A stretch of 64,000 bases of DNA from Nocardia inohanensis NBRC 100128. Lineage in GTDB: Bacteria; Actinomycetota; Actinomycetes; Mycobacteriales; Mycobacteriaceae. Below are positions 17,944 to 26,768 of the stretch, piece after piece. Position 1 is the stretch's first letter. Every line of letters starts with the position of its first letter. Location: contig NZ_BDBK01000001.1 in NCBI RefSeq assembly GCF_001612945.1, positions 372,001-436,000 on the forward strand, given 5' to 3'. The notes beneath the pieces are model-generated. The model ran no database searches, had not been told where the DNA came from, and worked only from the letters and a program-made list of their open reading frames with translations. The translations under genes were made by a program, and so were the position numbers.

Positions 17944-19011
17944 ATGGGTGGGGAGAACGTCCCGCTAAGACCGAACCGGCGCACACTGCTGAGCGCGGCT
18001 CTGGTCGGAGGTGCGGGAGTGGTCAGCATCGGGGGATTCCTGTTCGCCGCGAACGAGATCGGCCCGGTCCGGTTGACTGCCCGGCGCATTGTCGACGGCT
18101 TGCAGGAGGCTAACGGGTTCGTGCCAGGCTATCGCCGCAACCATGCCAAGGGCATCGCGGTGGCTGGACGATTCGACAGCACCGGTGGCGGCGTCGAACT
18201 GTCGGCCGCCTCGGTGTTCCGGCCGGGAACCTATCCGCTCACCGGCCGATTCTCGCTCGCCGGAGGCAAGCCCTTCGCGCCCGACACCGCCGCCGCGCGC
18301 CGTGGACTCGGCCTGCGTATCGCTTTGCCGGCGCAGGAGGAGTGGCGGTTGGCGCTGCTCGATATCCCCGTCTTCACCGATGCCTCGGCCCAGGATTTCC
18401 ACGATCGCACTGCCGCGTACGCTCCGGACCCGTCGACCGGAAAGCCGGATCCAGCGCGGGTGCGGGAGTACGTGGCGACGCACCCGAAAACCGCTGCGGC
18501 CCTGGCGATTATCGAACAGCATCCGCCCACCGCGAGCTTCGCCACCTCGACCTTCCACAGCCTCAACGCGTTCGAATGCGTCGACGCGCATGGACGCAAG
18601 ACACCGGTGCGGTGGCAACTGGACCCCGAAATCGCCGACGCCACCACCGCATCCGGAGACGATCAACTCTTCACGAGCCTGGTCCGCGACATCCGCCGCG
18701 CACCGGTGCGCTGGAAACTCGTTGCCGTGGTGGGTATCCGAGGCACGGACCCCACCGATGACCCGACCGTAGCCTGGCCTGCGGACCGCCGCCGCATCGA
18801 ACTGGGCACCATTGTGATAACCGCTGTCTCCACCGAAACCGCCGCCAATGTTCGAGATGTGAACTTCGACCCCCTGGTCCTCCCGAACGGCCTGGCCGTC
18901 TCCGATGACCCACTCCTGCAAGCCCGTTCAGCCGCCTACGCCGAATCATTCCGTCGCCGCGCCGGTGAAACAGCCCCCCGCCAGCCATTGCGAGCGGAGG
19001 ACTTGGCATGA
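17944..19011 (+). CDS. Catalase-like haem peroxidase, SrpA type
   Basis: 355 residues. A twin-arginine-like N-terminus (NRRTLLSAALVGGAGVV) and a membrane anchor suggest location outside the membrane. The catalase-core signature RNHAKGIAVAGRF holds the distal histidine, and RSAAYAESFRRR near the C-terminus fits the proximal tyrosine. The protein is much shorter than true catalases (about 480), as in the catalase-related peroxidase family. Its stop overlaps the start of the cytochrome b561 gene (ATGA), a common pairing in which the cytochrome may feed electrons to the peroxidase. Confidence 0.85.
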   Translation: MGGENVPLRPNRRTLLSAALVGGAGVVSIGGFLFAANEIGPVRLTARRIVDGLQEANGFVPGYRRNHAKGIAVAGRFDSTGGGVELSAASVFRPGTYPLTGRFSLAGGKPFAPDTAAARRGLGLRIALPAQEEWRLALLDIPVFTDASAQDFHDRTAAYAPDPSTGKPDPARVREYVATHPKTAAALAIIEQHPPTASFATSTFHSLNAFECVDAHGRKTPVRWQLDPEIADATTASGDDQLFTSLVRDIRRAPVRWKLVAVVGIRGTDPTDDPTVAWPADRRRIELGTIVITAVSTETAANVRDVNFDPLVLPNGLAVSDDPLLQARSAAYAESFRRRAGETAPRQPLRAEDLA

Positions 19012-19832
19012 CCGATCCGCTCGAACAATCCACTGTCACCGCCCCACACACCGAACCCGACCACACGGATCACCCTGAACCCCAGGAAGCTTCACCCGAG
19101 CCGAACGGCCAACCCACCTACGACCTTCTGGCCCAGTTCCTGCACTGGCTGATGGCCGTGCTGATCGTCGCCATGCTGTTCCTGGGTGCCGCCATGATCG
19201 GCACAATCGGCAATTACGGTGTGCTGCTGAGTATCCACCGCACCGTTGGCCTGGCGATCCTGGCTCTAGCCGTAATACGCGTGGCCAATCGGCTGCTGCG
19301 ACATGCTCCCGCCCCGGCCGCAGCCCTCCCGCGTGCGGAACGCCTGGCCGCGGCCGCCTCGGAACTGACGCTGTACCTACTGTTCCTCATCCAGCCACTT
19401 ATCGGGTGGGCATTGGTGTCGGCGTCAGGCATGCCGGTCCGGCTCGCGGGCGGCCTGCGACTGCCCGCGCTGGCGCCCGAGAGCGCACGGCTCTACGCCG
19501 CACTACATCTCACCCATACCTGGCTGGCATACCTCCTGCTCGCACTGTTCACCGCCCACATGTGCGCGGTGCTCTGGCACACTCTCGCCCTGCACGACGG
19601 GCTGCTACGCCGCATGCTCCCGCCCCGTGAGCCCGCACTCCTACCGGATACTGATCGTCTGGAGATCGCTGCCGACGATCACCCGGCCCCCGTAACCCTG
19701 CTGGGCCCACTGCGTCCACCGGTCCGCGTCGACGGTCGCGGTGGGGCCGAAGTCGGCGATATGGGACAGCACGAGGGTAGCGACGTCGGCTCGCTCCGCG
19801 ATGGTGCCAACCTGCTGCACCGCCGTATGTGA
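19008..19832 (+). CDS. Cytochrome b561 family protein
   Basis: 274 residues. After a hydrophilic N-terminus of about 40 residues come four membrane helices: DLLAQFLHWLMAVLIVAMLF, SIHRTVGLAILALAVIRV, ELTLYLLFLIQPLIGWAL and LHLTHTWLAYLLLALFTAHM, with haem-ligand histidines in the helices. The cytochrome is translationally coupled to the catalase-like gene. The last 64 residues are read from the antisense strand of the convergent hydrolase gene and are not family-like, so the natural stop was probably lost. Confidence 0.85.
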   Translation: MTDPLEQSTVTAPHTEPDHTDHPEPQEASPEPNGQPTYDLLAQFLHWLMAVLIVAMLFLGAAMIGTIGNYGVLLSIHRTVGLAILALAVIRVANRLLRHAPAPAAALPRAERLAAAASELTLYLLFLIQPLIGWALVSASGMPVRLAGGLRLPALAPESARLYAALHLTHTWLAYLLLALFTAHMCAVLWHTLALHDGLLRRMLPPREPALLPDTDRLEIAADDHPAPVTLLGPLRPPVRVDGRGGAEVGDMGQHEGSDVGSLRDGANLLHRRM

Positions 19833-20792
19833 TTCCGTCATATGCGACTGCGCCGCCGCCGACAGATTGCCGCCCTCGGTATTGATCGCCTCGTGCACGA
19901 GAATCTGTGAACCGCGGGCGAGTTCGACGAGATTGTCGGAGTTCGTGGTGTCACCGGAGAAGGTGACGGCGCCGTATTCGGTCTCGAACCGGAACGCGAA
20001 GGACGGGAACACCGGACCGTGCGGCACCAGGGTGGCGGTCACCCGCACCCGGTCGTCGCTCATCACCGGAAACGGGGCGGTCGCCGGAGCGGTGTTGGTG
20101 TAGCTCGCCCCGATCGCCGGCAGCGCGATCTCATGAACCTCCGCGATAGCACCGGTGTCCTGTAATCCGGTGTCGCGCATCAGCACATTGTCGCTGTACG
20201 CGAACGCCTCGTTGCACCGCCGCGTGAGCTCGGCCAGCCCCGGCGCCGGGTTATCGGGTTGGGCCACAGCCGGATTCGCAGTGCCGAACGCCACCGGCAG
20301 CCCGCCCGCCGAGCCCGGCCCGTACACCTGGATCGGCGGCGACACACCGTCGGTGGTGCTGGTATCGGTGGAGCCGCCCAGCATGAAGAAGTTGTTGTAA
20401 TCCGCGACATGATCGGAGTGCAGGTGCGTGACGAAGATGTTCTTCAAAACAGCGAACTTCAACCCCGCCCGGTGGTACTGCCACACCGAAGACTGGCCGC
20501 AATCCACCAGATACACCCGCCCGTCGACCACCAGCGCACTCGAGATCCCGGTCCGATCACCCTGCACATAGGGCCCCGCCCGCGTCCCCAGCAGCACGAG
20601 CCCCAACTTCGTCGACCCCGGCAACGCCGCCCCCGTCGAACTACCGGATGTGGTGCGCGACTCCGTACTCGACGAACCACAGGCAGCCACCCCCAGCACC
20701 GCGGCCACCCCACCGATCCCGGCCAACAACGACCGCCGATTCACTCCCTGATTTCCGTTCGAGCCGTGCTGGCTCCCACCCGAAATACACAT
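19641..20792 (-). CDS. Metallo-beta-lactamase-fold hydrolase, Tat lipoprotein
   Basis: 383 residues. The N-terminus combines a twin-arginine motif (NRRSLLAGIGG) with a lipobox (LGVAACG), so the product is probably exported folded and lipid-anchored. The zinc motif THLHSDHVAD lies near residue 122; further ligands are suggested by SGDTTNSDNL and SHIADFGP. The layout fits arylsulfatase/RNase Z-like hydrolases. The substrate is unknown. Its 3' end overlaps the cytochrome gene by 192 bases. Confidence 0.85.
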   Translation of the reverse strand: MCISGGSQHGSNGNQGVNRRSLLAGIGGVAAVLGVAACGSSSTESRTTSGSSTGAALPGSTKLGLVLLGTRAGPYVQGDRTGISSALVVDGRVYLVDCGQSSVWQYHRAGLKFAVLKNIFVTHLHSDHVADYNNFFMLGGSTDTSTTDGVSPPIQVYGPGSAGGLPVAFGTANPAVAQPDNPAPGLAELTRRCNEAFAYSDNVLMRDTGLQDTGAIAEVHEIALPAIGASYTNTAPATAPFPVMSDDRVRVTATLVPHGPVFPSFAFRFETEYGAVTFSGDTTNSDNLVELARGSQILVHEAINTEGGNLSAAAQSHMTESHTAVQQVGTIAERADVATLVLSHIADFGPTATVDADRWTQWAQQGYGGRVIVGSDLQTISIR

Positions 20793-21021
20793 GCCGATGA
20801 CTCCTCAGGCACGGGCCATCCACATCACGAACGGAGAATCTCGACGAAAGACTTCGACCCATCCCCGGGGGCGGCGAACAACACCCGCACCAGCGGCGGC
20901 CCCACGATATGCACGAATACTGCGGGCTGACCGCATCCCAGGAATATTTCATGATCAGATTACCGCCGCCGACTCCCCGCTTCGGCCGGAATGACCGATC
21001 CGCATGCTCCGGCAAGTGCGG

Positions 21022-21606
21022 TCATGCTTGCCGCCACCGCAGCCGCGAATCGGTCGCGCTGGTCTCACACACCATGAGCTTGCCCGTCTTGGTGTAACCG
21101 GTCGCACCGGCCGAACTACAGAACGCGCCGGGAGTCACTCCCGTCCGCGGCGCCGATTCCGACGGAGCGGGCGCGACTGCCGGAACCTCGACAGGAAGCG
21201 GTGCCGCCACCGCCACGCTGGTGGATATCGGCGGCTGGACCGGCGCGGCCGCCGGGGGAGGAGGCGCGGGCGCATCGGTCGTCGACATGACGGCTGCCGG
21301 CACGGAAACGAGGGGAACCGGAGCGGCCACTGTCGTCGTCATGACCGTCGTCGTGAACGCCGGTGCCGATGTGGCAGCGGCAGTACCGAGCCCAGCACCC
21401 TGACCTTGCGCGGCAGGCGCCGAATCCTGTTTCGGCGCAACCACTCCGATCAGAATGAAAACCAGCATAGATGCGCCCAACACCCACCCCGCGGCCTTCC
21501 TGCTACCGATCCGCGCCCAGCGCACCCGCCCGCGAACCAGCCCGATCGCACCGACAATAACCATGCCGATCCAAACAAACACGATCATGGTGGCCAAGAA
21601 TTGCAT
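21022..21606 (-). CDS. Membrane-anchored Pro/Ala/Thr-rich protein
   Basis: 194 residues: two hydrophobic helices (about 3-24 and 39-58), a long Ala/Pro/Val/Thr-rich linker, and a conserved-looking C-terminal module GAFCSSAGATGYTKTGKLMVC with two cysteines. It is not a family I can name. It is the first chromosomal gene outside the left end of the element, so in an element-free relative it should lie directly after sigA. Confidence 0.7.
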   Translation of the reverse strand: MQFLATMIVFVWIGMVIVGAIGLVRGRVRWARIGSRKAAGWVLGASMLVFILIGVVAPKQDSAPAAQGQGAGLGTAAATSAPAFTTTVMTTTVAAPVPLVSVPAAVMSTTDAPAPPPPAAAPVQPPISTSVAVAAPLPVEVPAVAPAPSESAPRTGVTPGAFCSSAGATGYTKTGKLMVCETSATDSRLRWRQA

Positions 21607-21811
21607 GAGCTCTTCCCCCTCGGTGCGACGCTGCTACAAGATCCATTCGACCTTCGAACAGCCGACACCAGAAGAGTCGTAAGCCCTCGCAAGACGTTAC
21701 CGATACCCGAAACAACGGGCCTTTCCTACATAAAACCTGTACGGGAAGCGTGTCCGAATGATCCGCATTCCAAAACTGTTGCGCCGTACCGGGATTGGTC
21801 GTCAAACGAGA

Positions 21812-21843
21812 ATCGGCCCCGGAGCCGTAGCTCCGGGGCCGAT
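21812..21843 (-). terminator. Original sigA terminator, now displaced
   Basis: A perfect 14-bp stem (21812-21825 with 21830-21843) and a CGTA loop. Read leftward it is followed by a T-rich stretch. It sits 13 bases beyond the left sigA-tail copy, the same layout as the hairpin beyond the real sigA end at 40530-40565. Confidence 0.75.
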
Positions 21844-21856
21844 CATCAGGTCGAAC

Positions 21857-21875
21857 TAGTCCAGATAGTCGCGCA
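21857..21875 (-). other. attL: displaced sigA 3' tail
   Basis: TAGTCCAGATAGTCGCGCA matches the end of sigA at 40578-40596 in 18 of 19 bases. Read leftward it still encodes RDYLD and a stop (TAG instead of TAA), with a synonymous TAT for TAC. Similarity ends abruptly to the right. I read it as the chromosomal tail of sigA separated from the gene by integration. Confidence 0.82.
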
Positions 21876-22288
21876 CTAGGAATGGCTGTGCGCTGTGCGG
21901 GTACGTGGTCACCGAGGTAGCTGATGAGCGTGACACCCTCCGATATATTTGACTGAGCTGTCCGCAACGCCCCGCGCGCAGAGACGGGAGCAGGTCGTCG
22001 AGAGCTTGGCCGACACCGGCGCGCCGCCCCCGTTCTCGGGAGGCGGCGAAACGGGAGGTACCTCATCTCGGGGTGGTGATCACGTTCCTGGGCAGAGCGG
22101 TGTTGTGCGTGGAGGGTGAGTTGGCGCGGGTTGTCGGACACGGCGACCCAGATGGGTTATGTCCGAACGGTTGGCAGGTCAGAGTAAAGGCGACCGGCCA
22201 TTATCGTCCCGCTTGGAAGTTACCCAATGCTGTGCTGTGGAGAGAATTCTTCGACTGTTCGATCTCTCAACCAGGTATGGGACTTGCG
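21876..22288. other. Left end of element, no confident gene
   Basis: 413 bases between attL and the nuclease gene. A short rightward frame from GTG 22073 to 22321 (82 codons, with GDPDGLCPNGWQV) runs into the antisense of the nuclease gene; a GGGAGGT lies 13 or so bases before it. It could be a small real gene, but I cannot support it further. No hairpin of note is seen. Confidence 0.3.
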
Positions 22289-23905
22289 TCACATCCCGCT
22301 AATTGGGTACCGATACTGTGAGGCTACTAAGTCGACGGATGTTGAGTACCGATTGAGAAACATGTTAGCTGTAAACAATTTCCCACGAGGGGTTATGTAC
22401 TCCATGATTTGGCGGTACGCCGTTGGTTCCCTAGACGAGGAATAGCTTTGTGGGACACCGTCCTCGATCAGCCAGATACGTTGTTCGTTGGCGGGTGAGA
22501 ATTCGAATGGATTCTGTCCGATCGTCTCAAGTAGGACATATTTGAGCCCGAGATGGCGAAGTAGGATCTCATCCTTGACCCATCCCACTCCGGAGATATT
22601 GTGAATATGCCACTCGATTGTGTCGCGATATGTGAGTTGAAATGCATCGAGGATGTCTCGTCCCCAGCCGTTCCAGATCAGTGTGCCTCTTATGTATCGC
22701 ACCTTGTCCGAACCTATCTCGGCGAAGCCAATGATGCTCGGTAGGAAGTTGTCCATTTTGTTTGGCCAGCCGTAGACCAGTCCGCCGAGCAGGTCGCATG
22801 GGTTATATACCTGGATTGCAACTGTACCTTCATCCGTATCTATCTCTGCTTCCTTGAGCCACTCGTTGACAAGGAGAGTCCAATCTGTATTGCCAACGAG
22901 GCTGCCCTCTACCTCTGCAAGGAAGCTCTTCCATCTTGTCTTTAGTGCAGGGCTAGCTGCTCCTCGGAACTGGACTTGATTATCGCCTCGGTCCTCGCCG
23001 GTTAGGAATTGGTATAGGTCGTCTTCTTCGTAGGCGTCTGTATTGCTGAAGGCTCCAGACCCAAGGTATCGCTGAAGTTTCCAGTTCTTGTCGGAAGAAA
23101 TGTTTCCCAATAGTCCAGGGTAAGCACTTTCGGTTATGTTGTTGTATCTGTGATACAAATCTGCAATATAATTGCATAGATGGCACAATGTTAGATATTC
23201 GACTGGATATTCTGCTGCGAAGGGTTCAGGTCCGTCGTATCCGCGCAAGATTATCGGGGATGCAATGCTCGTGTTGATTCGGCCGATGGCAAGATATAGT
23301 CCAAAATGGTTGGGTATGTTATCGGGGGCTGCGATGCGATCGAATTCAACACCAAGTAAATCTTCGGCGCCGATATTCCTGGCCTCTTTTGCGAGCCTGG
23401 ACCAAGCATCTGCTCGGTCATTTTCGGACTTGAAGAAGTACATGATATGAATTGGAGTGATCCTGGATTCAAAAGCCTCGGCCAGTAACCTCACGCGGTT
23501 TGCGGATATCGGCGTACCAGTTTGGTCGACGACAAGTTGATAGCCCCGTAGATCGTGATTCCAATCCCGGGCCATATTGCTTACGGGGACCAGTAGTTCA
23601 GACCAATCAGTAGAAACGATAATCGTCCTAATCCGGTCAGGTGCTAGATGGTTCTCCCTGCACAGGAGTTCTGTATATTTAGTGACCTCATGAAGTGCTT
23701 GGCGGGATGTTGTCTTGGACCGTTTCAACTCGATCACAACCCACATGTTGTGTCGATCGCGAGCAAGTATGTCAATGCTGCCGCGCGTCCCGTTGGCGTT
23801 TGAGAGCCGGAACTCTTCCAGCTGCGCCGGGCGTAGGCCGGGCTCGATCAAGTGGAGGTTCTGGACGAGGTGGCGACGAAGCTGATGCTCTGAAGGCGGC
23901 TGCAT
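22289..23905 (-). CDS. NucS-like PD-(D/E)XK nuclease with large C-terminal extension
   Basis: 538 residues. The first 120 residues match the nuclease domain of NucS/EndoMS: GSIDILARD with Asp45, WVVIELKR with Glu59 and Lys61, and the QALHEVTKY segment with Gln69 and Tyr77. The remaining 400 residues have no motif I know, while housekeeping actinobacterial NucS is only about 220 residues and lacks them. Base composition is poorer in GC than the transfer genes, which suggests separate acquisition. Stand-alone nucleases of this kind often occur in defence cargo; that role is inference. It stands alone, leftward, next to attL. Confidence 0.75.
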   Translation of the reverse strand: MQPPSEHQLRRHLVQNLHLIEPGLRPAQLEEFRLSNANGTRGSIDILARDRHNMWVVIELKRSKTTSRQALHEVTKYTELLCRENHLAPDRIRTIIVSTDWSELLVPVSNMARDWNHDLRGYQLVVDQTGTPISANRVRLLAEAFESRITPIHIMYFFKSENDRADAWSRLAKEARNIGAEDLLGVEFDRIAAPDNIPNHFGLYLAIGRINTSIASPIILRGYDGPEPFAAEYPVEYLTLCHLCNYIADLYHRYNNITESAYPGLLGNISSDKNWKLQRYLGSGAFSNTDAYEEDDLYQFLTGEDRGDNQVQFRGAASPALKTRWKSFLAEVEGSLVGNTDWTLLVNEWLKEAEIDTDEGTVAIQVYNPCDLLGGLVYGWPNKMDNFLPSIIGFAEIGSDKVRYIRGTLIWNGWGRDILDAFQLTYRDTIEWHIHNISGVGWVKDEILLRHLGLKYVLLETIGQNPFEFSPANEQRIWLIEDGVPQSYSSSREPTAYRQIMEYITPRGKLFTANMFLNRYSTSVDLVASQYRYPISGM

Positions 23906-24157
23906 ATCGTCAAAATATATTGTGGCACTGACAGATTCGCACGGCGATTCGCCACGGCACCCGTGTGGCGTCCGATGGTTCCCAGCAGGTGGCCGAGTCC
24001 GTGGGGGCGATTTTCCGCCCGGAAAGGTTGTGCGCGTGTGTGTCTGAGTGCAAGCTGTTGAGGCACGTTGTCGTTATGTGGTCTGAGGTTCACGTCTTCA
24101 CAAGTTCGTTGCAACGGTGGAGCAGGTGGCAGCTGGCCTACTGTGTGGGGTGTGAGC

Positions 24158-24700
24158 GTGACTGCCGACTTACGTATCTGGGCCGCCGACATCGCGCGGG
24201 TGCAGCTTGTAGGTCTCCCGCGCCGTTGGAAGCACACACAGGGTGTCGCCCGGCAGGCCGAGCGGGTGAGCGCGTTAGTCGATGATCCAGATCTGCTCGT
24301 AGCTTCGGCATGGCTTCATGATGTGGGCTACGCGGAGCATCTGGCACATACTGGATTCCATCCGCTCGACGGTGCGCGCTTCCTCGCCGCGATCGGAGCC
24401 TACGAGCGGATATGCGGGTTGGTTGCTCACCATTCGTGCGCGTGCGTCGAGGCACGGAACCGAAATCTGATGATCGATTGGGCTGACGAGCGAACCGCGT
24501 TGCGGGACGCACTGTGGTGGGCGGACATGACGACCACTCCGACCGGAGGGATCACGGACGTGTCCAGCCGGATCGAGGAGGTGCTCCAGCGGTATGGGCC
24601 CGATCATGTGGTCGCGCGGTCGGTCTTGGAGTCGAGGAGTGAGCTCCTTGCTGCGGCCGAGCGGACCGAGCAAATGATCTTCGATCAGGCTCAGGTGTAG
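24158..24700 (+). CDS. HD-domain phosphohydrolase-like protein
   Basis: 180 residues from a GTG start with GGGG about 8 bases upstream; a longer frame to 24068 exists. HD-superfamily metal ligands are visible: WKHTQGVARQA, then WLHDVGY with the HD pair, a later VAHHSCA, and LWWADMT with the last aspartate. Such enzymes cleave phosphate from nucleotides. It converges on the Nudix gene with a 10-base overlap. The HD gene plus Nudix plus HTH regulator recur together in actinomycete integrative elements; the substrate is not known. Confidence 0.82.
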   Translation: MTADLRIWAADIARVQLVGLPRRWKHTQGVARQAERVSALVDDPDLLVASAWLHDVGYAEHLAHTGFHPLDGARFLAAIGAYERICGLVAHHSCACVEARNRNLMIDWADERTALRDALWWADMTTTPTGGITDVSSRIEEVLQRYGPDHVVARSVLESRSELLAAAERTEQMIFDQAQV

Positions 24701-25161
24701 TACGGCTCGGACTGTTCTTCGAGACTGCGCTCGATACGGAGCCAAATCGATGGATGGATTCGGAGGTTCACGAGTTCTTCGGGATCCGTCCATTCGACCG
24801 CTTTGGATTCAGAACTGGTCTGCAAGTCTCCGCCGACCGGATCTGCCGTGAAGCAGATCGAGAACTCCTGACGGACTTCGCCATCGTCGTAGGCGATCAC
24901 GTGATCGGGGTTCGAGAAGATCCCAACCAGGTGCGTGACTGTGACGTCGATGCCGGTCTCTTCCTTCACCTCCCGGATGACCGCCTGTGCCGGCGTCTCG
25001 CCGAACTCCATGCCGCCGCCAGGGATCGAGTACATGTCGTTGTCAGTACGATGGATCATGAGAATCTGCCCGTGCTCGTTCCGGACCACCGCGCTGACCG
25101 CCACCTTGAGGCTGTTCGCCTTCGGCGCGTTCGGGTCCTGGTAGTGGTCGGTGCGCGTCAT
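24691..25161 (-). CDS. Nudix hydrolase, possibly Pif-like
   Basis: 156 residues. The Nudix box is complete: GGGMEFGETPAQAVIREVKE followed by ETGID. The start ATG at 25161 overlaps the stop of the upstream regulator gene (ATGA), which decides against the longer frame to 25203. Nudix enzymes hydrolyse nucleoside diphosphate derivatives. In the Streptomyces element pSAM2 the immunity factor Pif, which blocks transfer into cells that already hold the element, carries a Nudix motif, so a similar role is a reasonable guess from context. Confidence 0.88.
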   Translation of the reverse strand: MTRTDHYQDPNAPKANSLKVAVSAVVRNEHGQILMIHRTDNDMYSIPGGGMEFGETPAQAVIREVKEETGIDVTVTHLVGIFSNPDHVIAYDDGEVRQEFSICFTADPVGGDLQTSSESKAVEWTDPEELVNLRIHPSIWLRIERSLEEQSEPYYT

Positions 25162-25931
25162 ACCCTGATCCTGGAGAAGTCGGCGGCTTCGGAAATTGAC
25201 CAAACATGTTCCAAGCTGGTCATGTACGTCTCGAACAAGTCGCCCGCGGGCAGTCTGCGTAGATGCATCGCTGGTGCGTATGCCCCCGGCTGACCGAAGA
25301 CGTGCATGTTCACGATCATTTCATCATCGAATCTGAAGATCGAGTTGTAGAGGGTCGTGCCGTGGAATCGGATGTCGACTCCGTCGATGTCGCTGAGCGT
25401 TTCGACCAATGCCAGCGCGTTCCTGATCCGCGCTGGCACGGTGCCAGTGGCGAGCCGTTCCTCTCCGCTGCGCTTCGCCGCCTCGTCGGCCAACGGATCT
25501 CCGAACAGCATCCTGGCGGAGAGTCCCTGCTGAGTCTTGACCTTGACTGTTTTCGTGAACGCCGGTTCTTCGGCCAGGAAAAGGCCAGCCAGAACCAAGA
25601 CGTCCATCCGCTCGGAGCACTCCTGTAGGAGACGAGTCCACAGGTCTGCGGGAATCAAACTCCGGTGCGGATAGACCTTGACGACTTCCGCCTGAGCGAC
25701 TTCGGTTCGCCGCTCCGGTGCAATCGCGTCCGGCCAGAGGTACGTCTCGGACTCATGAACTAGCGCCGCGAGTGCGCGACGGTGCTTCGGGTATGGAATC
25801 CGGCCGGTATTGATCCATCGCTCAACAGTTTTCGCATCGACGCCTAGGGAATCGGCTGCGCTACTTGGATCAAAACCGCTGCGCAGCAAGGCATCTTGAA
25901 GGCGGTCATTCGACACTGCCCTTACCTCCAT
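25158..25931 (-). CDS. HTH regulator of the element
   Basis: 257 residues, starting at the ATG at 25931 with AGGAAG upstream. Near the N-terminus RSGFDPSSAADSLGVDAKTV followed by ERWINTGRIP forms a helix-turn-helix of XRE type. The C-terminal 170 residues match a domain often found on regulators of actinomycete elements (DLWTRLLQECSERMDVLVLAG, DIRFHGTTLYNSIFRFDDEM). It is coupled to the Nudix gene and divergent from the 20-gene transfer run, so it is the likely controller of that run. Confidence 0.82.
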   Translation of the reverse strand: MEVRAVSNDRLQDALLRSGFDPSSAADSLGVDAKTVERWINTGRIPYPKHRRALAALVHESETYLWPDAIAPERRTEVAQAEVVKVYPHRSLIPADLWTRLLQECSERMDVLVLAGLFLAEEPAFTKTVKVKTQQGLSARMLFGDPLADEAAKRSGEERLATGTVPARIRNALALVETLSDIDGVDIRFHGTTLYNSIFRFDDEMIVNMHVFGQPGAYAPAMHLRRLPAGDLFETYMTSLEHVWSISEAADFSRIRV

Positions 25932-26086
25932 GAGGACTTCCTGGGACGAGTTTATGGCCCTGGAGACGTCCGAACAAGTCCCGTTCAGGTCTGATGCCGT
26001 CCATGCCGGATCGAGTTCCCTTGTGACACAGGCGAGTACAGCGCTCGCTGAAAAGTCGCTCAAGGAACTGATCGGAGGCATTCGAA
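25932..26086. promoter_or_regulatory. Divergent control region of the element
   Basis: 155 bases between the regulator gene and the first gene of the rightward run. A TTGTGA around 26020 could be a -35 box for the run. I cannot assign operators with confidence. Confidence 0.4.
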
Positions 26087-26371
26087 GTGGTGCAGAACAG
26101 AGGTGATCGTGTGCTGCAAGCCAGGATTGCGGCGCACGCATCGTGGGCAAGGACGGAGGATCGCTCCGCCAGGACGGCGAAAGCGCGTCGTGCCTTGCTA
26201 GATAAATTCGAACGCGCTGTGGACCCGGATGGTCTGCTCACCCCCGCAGAAAGGGCGTTTCGCGCAGGTCATGCGCGCAAAGCGTTCTACCTGGGGCTCA
26301 GCCGGAAGTCCGCGCAGGTGCGTCGGCGGCGCAACTGCCGTCGCAAGCACAACGGCGGTGATGCGGCATGA
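26087..26371 (+). CDS. Small basic protein, first gene of the transfer run
   Basis: 94 residues, GTG start. Rich in Arg/Lys/Ala, with DKFERAVDPDGLLTPAERA and RAGHARKAFYLGLSRKSAQV. This pattern is common as a small conserved protein near the start of transfer operons in actinomycete integrative elements. No function is known. The stop overlaps the next start (ATGA). Confidence 0.7.
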   Translation: MVQNRGDRVLQARIAAHASWARTEDRSARTAKARRALLDKFERAVDPDGLLTPAERAFRAGHARKAFYLGLSRKSAQVRRRRNCRRKHNGGDAA

Positions 26372-26535
26372 TGCGCGCACTGCTGATCGGCTTCGGGCTT
26401 CTCGTTGTCGGTGCATCCATCCCGGGCTTGGCTGCCATCACCTTCCCGATCGTGCTGTTGATCGGGATTGCGTGGGTTGTGCTCTGGCACTTGAAGTCGT
26501 CCTACATCCGTCGGTGGTGGGGTGGTCGGCGATGA
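26368..26535 (+). CDS. Small membrane protein, 55 aa
   Basis: Two hydrophobic helices (LLIGFGLLVVGASIPGLAA and ITFPIVLLIGIAWVVLWHL) and a basic tail ending in WWGGRR. It overlaps the genes on both sides by ATGA, so it is translated as part of the run. The role is not known; small membrane proteins of this kind accompany transfer ATPases. Confidence 0.65.
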   Translation: MMRALLIGFGLLVVGASIPGLAAITFPIVLLIGIAWVVLWHLKSSYIRRWWGGRR

Positions 26536-26768
26536 ACGAGTACTTGCTCACCGGCCGCAATGACCACGTAGCCGTGCCGATGTCTGCCCCTGCCATCGGG
26601 GCGCTGGTACTCGCCGCGTTCGTGTTCGCAGCGGGAATGTATCTGGGCGTACTGCTGTTCGGTACCCGCGCGAAGCTGCCTTCGACTGTGGTGGTGTGCC
26701 CCGCGCCCGGGACTGCCCAGGTGGCGGCGTGGCCGAAGGAATGCCCGCGTGAGGCGGTGACCCCGTGA
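26532..26768 (+). CDS. Small membrane protein, 78 aa
   Basis: One membrane helix (IGALVLAAFVFAAGMYLGVLLF) after a 20-residue N-terminus, then a periplasm-side or cytoplasmic tail with two cysteines (VVVCPAPG, KECPREA). Starts within the stop of the preceding gene and ends in a GTGA overlap with the next. Unknown function, likely part of the transfer machinery by position. Confidence 0.62.
   Translation: MNEYLLTGRNDHVAVPMSAPAIGALVLAAFVFAAGMYLGVLLFGTRAKLPSTVVVCPAPGTAQVAAWPKECPREAVTP

Noticed and set aside
16209..18113. A 634-codon frame across the HEAGH protein and DUF4126 genes
   Set aside because: It runs out of frame through recognisable genes and consists of Arg/His/Pro-rich sequence without any domain.
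21857..21875. A tRNA gene as attachment site of the element
   Set aside because: No tRNA-like cloverleaf is found at either end; the duplicated sequence is the coding tail of sigA.
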